A program made the position numbers and the translations under genes. From Streptomyces griseus (GTDB taxonomy: Bacteria > Actinomycetota > Actinomycetes > Nanopelagicales > Nanopelagicaceae), in contig CAMBDL010000013.1 of assembly GCA_945865365.1 (NCBI GenBank), positions 1-45,222 on the forward strand: a stretch of DNA of 45,222 bases, in the 5' to 3' direction. The notes beneath the pieces are model-generated. The model saw nothing but the letters and a program-made list of their open reading frames with translations. It had not been told where the DNA came from and made no database searches. The first letter of the stretch is position 1. Each line of letters begins with the position of its first letter. Below are positions 40,489 through 45,222 of the stretch, piece after piece.

Positions 40489-42168
40489 TTAAGCAAGGCC
40501 CGCTTCTGCCAAGAAACGAGAAGGCTTTCCGCGATAGCTCAGATGTAGATCCACCTTCGCACGGGTAATTCCAACGTAAAACAGACGGCGCTCTTCATCG
40601 ATTGAAGCTTGATCGTTACTCGTAGAACTATTTTCAAGTGGCAACAGACCTTCGCTCACGCCCATTAAGAATACGCGCTCCCACTCAAGGCCCTTAGCTG
40701 CATGCAGTGTGGCCAGGGTTGTAACTGGCATGGTTGGCGGATTATTTTGTTGCACTCGATCTTCGAGTTCGCGTAAGTATGTACGTAGATTCTTCGGCGT
40801 AAATCCGCTATCGGCATCTAGCTCGCGAGCTAAGTGCAACAGCGCGGCTATTCCATCGATATGGGCTCCCGTTAAGAAGGGCTGTGCCAACGTGCGAAGC
40901 TCATCTAGCCATGAAACACCTTGCGTTGGAATCACTGAGGCGTTGCGAACTAGCTTTAAGAACTCACGGACATCAGGGCGATCAAAGAAGCGCTCACTAT
41001 TACGCACTTGATAGGGCAGTTTGGCCGTATTCATTGCACGTTCAAGGGTATTGAGCTGACTATTCGTTCGCGCCAAAATAGCGATCTCCTGTGCCTGTGT
41101 TCCACTGCTCAACAAATCTTTAATCCACTCTACGATTCCAGCAATTTCAGCGCTCTCATCTTTGAAGGCATCTACGGTTGGCTTTTCACCATGGTCATTG
41201 AGTGCAACAAGCTCTTGTCCCATCGCAGCTTTGCGCAAAACACTATTAGCCATAAATGTTATTTCAGGTGTAGATCGATAGCCCGTAGTTAAACGAACAA
41301 CTTCGGCCTCTGGAAAGCGTTGCGTAAAGGAGTTAAGAAAAACTGGAGTTGCACCGGCAAATGAGTAAATTGTTTGTGCAGGATCGCCCACTACGCAGAT
41401 CTCGTGTCGTGAACCCAGCCAAGCATTGATCAGCCGTTGCTGCAAAGGAGAAATATCCTGGTATTCATCAACGGTAAAGAATCGATATTGATCCTGCACG
41501 CGTTCGCGAACTTCGCGCTCTTGCTCAATCATGGCTGTAGTGAGCAGCAAGACATCCTCAAAATCCATCGCCCGCTCTTGTTGTTTCACAGACTCATATG
41601 CGGTATATATCTTGGCAATTTGTTCAGCGTTAATTCGAGGTTTCACCGGACGCTTACCGAGTTCGGCCAAATAATCTTGCGGTGCTACTTGCGAGACTTT
41701 GGCCCATTCAATCTCTGATGCAATATCGCGCATCAAATCGCGCGACGTAATTGATAGTTCGCCAGTTAAATCGGCGCGTTTAATTGCTTCAGTAATAAAA
41801 CTTGTCTTAGTTGTAATCAAATCAGGGGTGCGCCCACCAAAGACTTGCGGCCAAAAAAACGTTAACTGCTTAAGCGCTGCGGCGTGAATGGTGCGCGCGG
41901 CAACGGCTGGAACGCCCAACGAGCGCAGGCGCATACGCATTTCGCCAGCAGCACGTGCAGTAAAAGTAAGCGCTAAAACCTTGTGGGGATCCATAACCCC
42001 AATAGCTGCCGCATAGGCGATTCGATGAGTAATTGCTCGAGTTTTCCCGGTTCCAGCACCTGCGATAACACACACTGGGCCACGTGTGGCCAGGGCAACG
42101 GCGCGTTGTTGACTATCTAGTGCTTCCAAAATCTCTTCGGAGCGTACCTCACTACTTATGTTCTCCAC
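40489..42168 (-). CDS. uvrD2: UvrD2-like superfamily 1 DNA helicase, no HRDC domain
   Basis: A 559-residue SF1A helicase. The Q-motif region is LDSQQRAVALATRGPVCVIAGAGTGKT (Walker A at 36-43). Motif Ia is LALTFTARAAGEMRMRLR, motif II VDEYQDISPLQQRLI, motif III VGDPAQTIYSFAGA, motif IV VRLTTGYRSTPEI, motif V TLHAAKGLEWERVF and motif VI RRLFYVGITRAK. Motif Ia with RAAGEMR is typical of actinobacterial UvrD2. The protein stops ~25 residues after motif VI, so the Cys motif and HRDC domain of mycobacterial UvrD2 (~700 residues) are absent. The start codon is GTG and overlaps the end of nudC by 13 bases. Likely role: DNA repair helicase. Confidence 0.9.
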   Translation of the reverse strand: MENISSEVRSEEILEALDSQQRAVALATRGPVCVIAGAGTGKTRAITHRIAYAAAIGVMDPHKVLALTFTARAAGEMRMRLRSLGVPAVAARTIHAAALKQLTFFWPQVFGGRTPDLITTKTSFITEAIKRADLTGELSITSRDLMRDIASEIEWAKVSQVAPQDYLAELGKRPVKPRINAEQIAKIYTAYESVKQQERAMDFEDVLLLTTAMIEQEREVRERVQDQYRFFTVDEYQDISPLQQRLINAWLGSRHEICVVGDPAQTIYSFAGATPVFLNSFTQRFPEAEVVRLTTGYRSTPEITFMANSVLRKAAMGQELVALNDHGEKPTVDAFKDESAEIAGIVEWIKDLLSSGTQAQEIAILARTNSQLNTLERAMNTAKLPYQVRNSERFFDRPDVREFLKLVRNASVIPTQGVSWLDELRTLAQPFLTGAHIDGIAALLHLARELDADSGFTPKNLRTYLRELEDRVQQNNPPTMPVTTLATLHAAKGLEWERVFLMGVSEGLLPLENSSTSNDQASIDEERRLFYVGITRAKVDLHLSYRGKPSRFLAEAGLA

Positions 42169-43106
42169 GATTCACCACCGATTAAATCTTCAACGCTGTA
42201 GCCAGCTTTAGCGGTGTACCACCCTGTAATCATTTTTCGCGCGACTGAGATTGTCGGTGGCAACAATAAATCTCCCGATGCAACTGCAGTCTTCATTTGG
42301 TCGCGACTAAACCAACGCACTTCAACGATTTCTGTTCCATCGGGCTTGGCATCTTCTGGGTGATCAGTAATTGCTTCAAAGGCAATCATGATGGAGGCTG
42401 GAAATGGCCACGCCTGTGAAACTAAGTAATTAATATCATTGCAGTACACGTTGGCCTCTTCAAATACTTCACGCGAAACGCACTCTTCAAAAGATTCGCC
42501 TGGTTCTACAAAGCCAGCAAAAGTTGAAAAGCGTTTTTCTGGCCAAATTTGCTGATGACCTAAGAGGATTCGATCGGTAGCATCTTTGACTAAAACAATC
42601 ACTGCCGGATCCGTACGTGGGTGATGTTGTGAAGAATCTTCAACGCAGACTCGTACACTTCCACCTAGATCGGCAATAGTGTGAGCTCCACATCTAGAAC
42701 AACGTGGGTGAACCTTATGCCAGTTACTTAGACCAACTGCATGCATAGCCAGAGCTAATTCAAGCTCACTTAAATCTGCACCAACTTCGCGCAGAGTTTT
42801 AAAGCCCTCAAACTTAACTGCTTCATCACTTGGCTCATTGATCCATGATGTACGCCAAGCAAAAAATGCTTGAGCTCCATCGCGAGCCTGACCTAGAAAG
42901 TATCGCTCACCTGTTTCAAAGGAGGCAGCTAAAAACTCAACCATCTGTGCATCTAAAAATCTGAGGCCATCTAAACCAGCACCGATATGCCCATCGATAA
43001 CGGGCAGAATCGCAGCGGTTTTCCAGAGCAGGGCTAGCGCATCGCCATCGCTGCGCAGGTGACTGGCTCGATCGATGGGCGAAAGGGATTGGTTTCTAGC
43101 GCTCAT
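42156..43106 (-). CDS. nudC: NAD(+)/NADH pyrophosphatase NudC
   Basis: A ~316-residue Nudix hydrolase. The Nudix box is GFVEPGESFEECVSREVFEEANV, followed by the NADH-specific array SQAWPFPAS. The zinc ribbon is partly present (RCSRCG, then RVC with HPRTDPAV; the fourth Cys is missing). The enzyme cleaves NAD(H), and family members also remove NAD caps from RNA. The start at 43106 is chosen because residues upstream are not conserved and TAGTCT (43122-43117) lies ten bases before it; in-frame starts at 43148 and 43181 would overlap the divergent gene. It is cotranscribed with uvrD2, the arrangement seen in mycobacteria. Confidence 0.9.
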   Translation of the reverse strand: MSARNQSLSPIDRASHLRSDGDALALLWKTAAILPVIDGHIGAGLDGLRFLDAQMVEFLAASFETGERYFLGQARDGAQAFFAWRTSWINEPSDEAVKFEGFKTLREVGADLSELELALAMHAVGLSNWHKVHPRCSRCGAHTIADLGGSVRVCVEDSSQHHPRTDPAVIVLVKDATDRILLGHQQIWPEKRFSTFAGFVEPGESFEECVSREVFEEANVYCNDINYLVSQAWPFPASIMIAFEAITDHPEDAKPDGTEIVEVRWFSRDQMKTAVASGDLLLPPTISVARKMITGWYTAKAGYSVEDLIGGESWRT

Positions 43107-43116
43107 TAAGTTGCTC

Positions 43117-43129
43117 AGACTACTAGCAT
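43117..43129. promoter_or_regulatory. Back-to-back -10 boxes between nudC and the EEP gene
   Basis: Minus-strand TAGTCT (43122-43117) faces nudC. Plus-strand TAGCAT (43124-43129) stands exactly six bases before the ATG at 43136. The hexamers are separated by one base. Confidence 0.5.
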
Positions 43130-43135
43130 CGCCCC

Positions 43136-43939
43136 ATGCGTCTAACATCGTGGAATTTGCTGCACGGAGAGGCGATGCCACCCGATAAAGATGCCGATAA
43201 AGCCGCGCTATTGGAGGCGCAAATCGCGCACTTACGTAGCGACCTCATTGGTCTACAAGAAGTCGATTACTTTTTAGAGCGATCAGGCAATTACAATCAA
43301 GTTGGATCTGTCGCAACCATGATGGGCGCAGCGCACTGGGCCTTTGCGCCATCGCTCATGGGCTCCCCCGATGAAGAGTGGCGAAACCCGAATAAAAGTG
43401 ACACCAAGATTGTCACTGAGAAAACTCAGGCGGCACTACCCGGTTATGGAATTGGTATCGTTTCGAAAATTCCTGTGCAGTCGTGGCATCGCCTAGAGTT
43501 AAAAGGTTCACCGGTCGGCGTGTTAATGGCATTTCCAGTTGATGGAAAGATGAAACGCTTTTATGTTCGCGATCATCCACGAAGTGCACTGGCCGTAAAG
43601 CTAGATAATGGTTGGCTTATAATTAATACGCATCTTTCTTTTGTACCAGGATTTTCTTTAGCACAGCTCATCAAAATTAAGCGTTGGGCAAATACCTTGG
43701 GAGTAACAGATAAATCTAAAATTTTAATTATGGGAGATCTCAATATTCCCTTTGCCATCTTTGCCAAAGGCTTTAAATGGAAATCCCTTGCAGCAATGCA
43801 CACATTTCCTAGTTGGTACCCAAAGCTTCAAATTGACTATTTTCTTTCGCAAAAACTAAGTTCCAAGGATGTACACCACATCCAATATCCACACTCAGGT
43901 ATGAGCGATCACTTGCCCCTTCAAATCGAAGTTGATTAA
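43136..43939 (+). CDS. Endonuclease/exonuclease/phosphatase (EEP) family protein
   Basis: A 267-residue protein with the DNase I-like fold. Motifs in order: LTSWNLLHGE (Asn), LIGLQEVDYF (catalytic Glu), FYVRDHPRSALAV, INTHLSF, MGDLNIPF (Asp-x-Asn) and SDHLPLQIE at the end, so the metal-binding and catalytic His/Asp residues are all there. The substrate (nucleic acid, phosphoinositide or sugar phosphate) cannot be told. The start looks leaderless, with TAGCAT six bases upstream. It is embedded between nudC and adnB on the opposite strand, and its stop overlaps the adnB stop within TTAA. Confidence 0.87.
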   Translation: MRLTSWNLLHGEAMPPDKDADKAALLEAQIAHLRSDLIGLQEVDYFLERSGNYNQVGSVATMMGAAHWAFAPSLMGSPDEEWRNPNKSDTKIVTEKTQAALPGYGIGIVSKIPVQSWHRLELKGSPVGVLMAFPVDGKMKRFYVRDHPRSALAVKLDNGWLIINTHLSFVPGFSLAQLIKIKRWANTLGVTDKSKILIMGDLNIPFAIFAKGFKWKSLAAMHTFPSWYPKLQIDYFLSQKLSSKDVHHIQYPHSGMSDHLPLQIEVD

Positions 43940-45222
43940 GCTTTTTCTGCAATCTGTGTAATCAGGGAGATCAATGCAGCTTCATCGAATAAGTCTGCTG
44001 GCCTATCTGTCACCGAGGTTGGAACATAGTGAAAAGCTGCGCTGACCTTTGAAATATCGACTCCAGATAATTTGGCCCATGCCAAGCGATACATGGCTAA
44101 TTGAATCGCCGCTGATTGCCCCAACTTCTTAGATCCAGTTTTCCAGTCAATTACCTCAAAGCCTGTCTCTGTTGCATAAACAGCGTCAATTCGACCTCGG
44201 ATTAAGACCCCTGCAATAGTGGTTTCAAAGGGAACTTCTACGCGCATCGGTGCGCGATCAGCAAACTCACTAGAAAGCCATGCCTTCTTTAAATTCTCTA
44301 GTTTTGAATCATCTTCTAGTGGATCTAAATAATCTAAATACTCATCCCCAAATAACGTTGCGGCGTCGGTGAATTGACGCTCCACCCATAAGTGAAATGC
44401 AGTTCCTCTGCGCGAGTATTGATCTTGTCCACGTGGCATTGGTCTGCGAATAGCTAGTGCAAGCTCCTGCGGATCTTCGGCAAGTGCAACTAACGTTGAT
44501 GTAGAAAGTCTGGCTGGCAAAGAAACATCTATAGCGCCACTGTTTCTAGTGTGAAGTTCATTAATAAGTGCTCGCGCATCATCAATCCAGGAAGCGACAC
44601 GGGGCTGATCAGATTCTCCCAATGCATGCGCATTACTTGTCTTTACTAATTCAATCGCAGCATCAAATGCAGTTCGTCGATCACCGAGTGGATCAAAAGG
44701 CCATGTCGCGGTAATCGGGTTTTCAAGCGTAGGATTCTCTGTATCGGCCTCTGGAGCTGGTGCATCTGAAACCATCAGTCCACCTAATGCGCTTGCAACT
44801 TCGGCAACTAAGTAAAATATTTCACTTGGCTCAACAGCTTTAGCTCCATCTCGCCAACGCGATGTTGTGCAGATTAAATGGGATTTGGCACGAGTAACTG
44901 CCACATAGGCAAGACGCATCTCTTCGCGCAACTTGATGTTATCAACACATAAACCGCCATACGCCTTAATAACTTTGGCAGCTTCGCTGTTCTTAGTTAC
45001 ACCGAGTAAGGAAAACACAGGAAGTTCTTTAGCGTCCCCCCGCAAAGGAAATGGGATGTGTTTTTCATTTTTTATCCAGTTATCTGGATCGCTCGTGTTG
45101 TTACCTGGGAAGGTTCCTTGTGCTAAACCGGGCACAGCCACGACATCCCATTCAGCGCCTTTAGCCATATGGATAGTCAAAATCTGCACTACATCACTGC
45201 GAATTTCAGGTGCGCCAGCCTT
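43936..45222 (-). CDS. adnB: AdnB-like helicase-nuclease, C-terminal part (runs off window)
   Basis: The last ~428 residues of an SF1 helicase fused to a RecB-type nuclease; the frame is open to the right edge. Visible are helicase motif V (QILTIHMAKGAEWDVVAVPGL), motif VI (MRLAYVAVTRAKSHLICTTS) and a C-terminal PD-(D/E)xK nuclease. The nuclease has RRGTAFHLWVERQF (His of the nuclease), GRIDAVYATETGFEVIDWKTGSKK (Asp and the D-x-K pair) and QLAMYRLAW (Q-x3-Y). This is the AdnA/AdnB double-strand-break resection machine of actinobacteria. Position next to nudC and uvrD2 matches adnB in mycobacteria; its partner adnA would lie beyond the window. Confidence 0.9.
   Translation of the reverse strand, partial: KAGAPEIRSDVVQILTIHMAKGAEWDVVAVPGLAQGTFPGNNTSDPDNWIKNEKHIPFPLRGDAKELPVFSLLGVTKNSEAAKVIKAYGGLCVDNIKLREEMRLAYVAVTRAKSHLICTTSRWRDGAKAVEPSEIFYLVAEVASALGGLMVSDAPAPEADTENPTLENPITATWPFDPLGDRRTAFDAAIELVKTSNAHALGESDQPRVASWIDDARALINELHTRNSGAIDVSLPARLSTSTLVALAEDPQELALAIRRPMPRGQDQYSRRGTAFHLWVERQFTDAATLFGDEYLDYLDPLEDDSKLENLKKAWLSSEFADRAPMRVEVPFETTIAGVLIRGRIDAVYATETGFEVIDWKTGSKKLGQSAAIQLAMYRLAWAKLSGVDISKVSAAFHYVPTSVTDRPADLFDEAALISLITQIAEKA

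Overview
The window comes from a compact actinobacterial chromosome of moderate to low GC. Family content supports this: a WhiB7-like regulator, a SigH/RshA-type sigma and anti-sigma pair, Kgd-type 2-oxoglutarate decarboxylase, nickel superoxide dismutase with its own peptidase, UPF0182, Zincin_2/DUF2342, DUF5679, and UvrD2, NudC and AdnB. Several blocks match the gene order I recall from mycobacteria and Streptomyces (smpB-ftsX-ftsE-prfB; UPF0182-S16-Zincin_2-ThiF-like; sigH-rshA-SRAP-aroA-rsgA; uvrD2-nudC-adnB). Very short or overlapping junctions, trimmed proteins and frequent leaderless starts suggest a streamlined freshwater actinobacterium of the acI/Nanopelagicales kind. That placement is inference.

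Layout. 1-3.5 kb (+): partial pirin, DUF222-HNH protein, GNAT, small membrane protein. 3.5-7.7 kb (-): tmRNA gene, smpB, ftsX, ftsE, prfB, i.e. ribosome rescue, division ABC complex and RF2. 7.8-9.5 kb (-): Flp/Tad pilin-like protein, two TadE-like pseudopilins and a TadG-like protein. 9.6-13.7 kb (-): ThiF/YcaO-associated-type protein, DUF5679, YgjP-type metallopeptidase and Zincin_2 protein, with a candidate free-standing structured RNA on the + strand near 12.2 kb. 13.8-17.8 kb (+): single-pass membrane protein, S16 Ser-Lys protease lacking its PDZ domain, UPF0182. Then an initiator tRNA-Met with promoter and terminator. 18-23.4 kb (-): copper P-type ATPase, hisN, rsgA, aroA. 23.4-25.6 kb (+): SRAP, SigH-like sigma, RshA-like anti-sigma, thioesterase. 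25.6-26.4 kb: sodN and its divergent maturation protease. 26.4-30.6 kb (-): kgd and a membrane protein. 30.6-33.7 kb (+): degenerate GGDEF-like protein and TadA, TadB, TadC, the motor half of the Tad system about 22 kb from its pilin half. 33.7-34.5 kb (-): WhiB7-like gene with an upstream leader. 34.6-40.5 kb (+): oligopeptide-type ABC transporter. 40.5-45.2 kb: uvrD2-like, nudC, an EEP-family phosphatase/nuclease and the 3' part of adnB.

The most interesting signal is the whiB7 leader. A promoter, a 52-codon ORF with a Shine-Dalgarno, and an intrinsic terminator lie in order upstream of the WhiB gene. The end of the small ORF carries an 18-nt segment almost perfectly complementary to the 5' arm of the terminator. 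This is the three-arm geometry of a translation-sensing transcription attenuator, as known in principle for mycobacterial and Streptomyces whiB7/wblC.

Other points of interest are a probable new small RNA at 12.2 kb, a 22-bp divergent intergenic region in which two leaderless promoters overlap (aroA/SRAP), a recurring TANNNT-N6-ATG leaderless signature, a 24-bp in-frame tandem repeat at the tadE/tadG junction, and a perfect 17-bp GNRA-capped hairpin inside the ABC operon.
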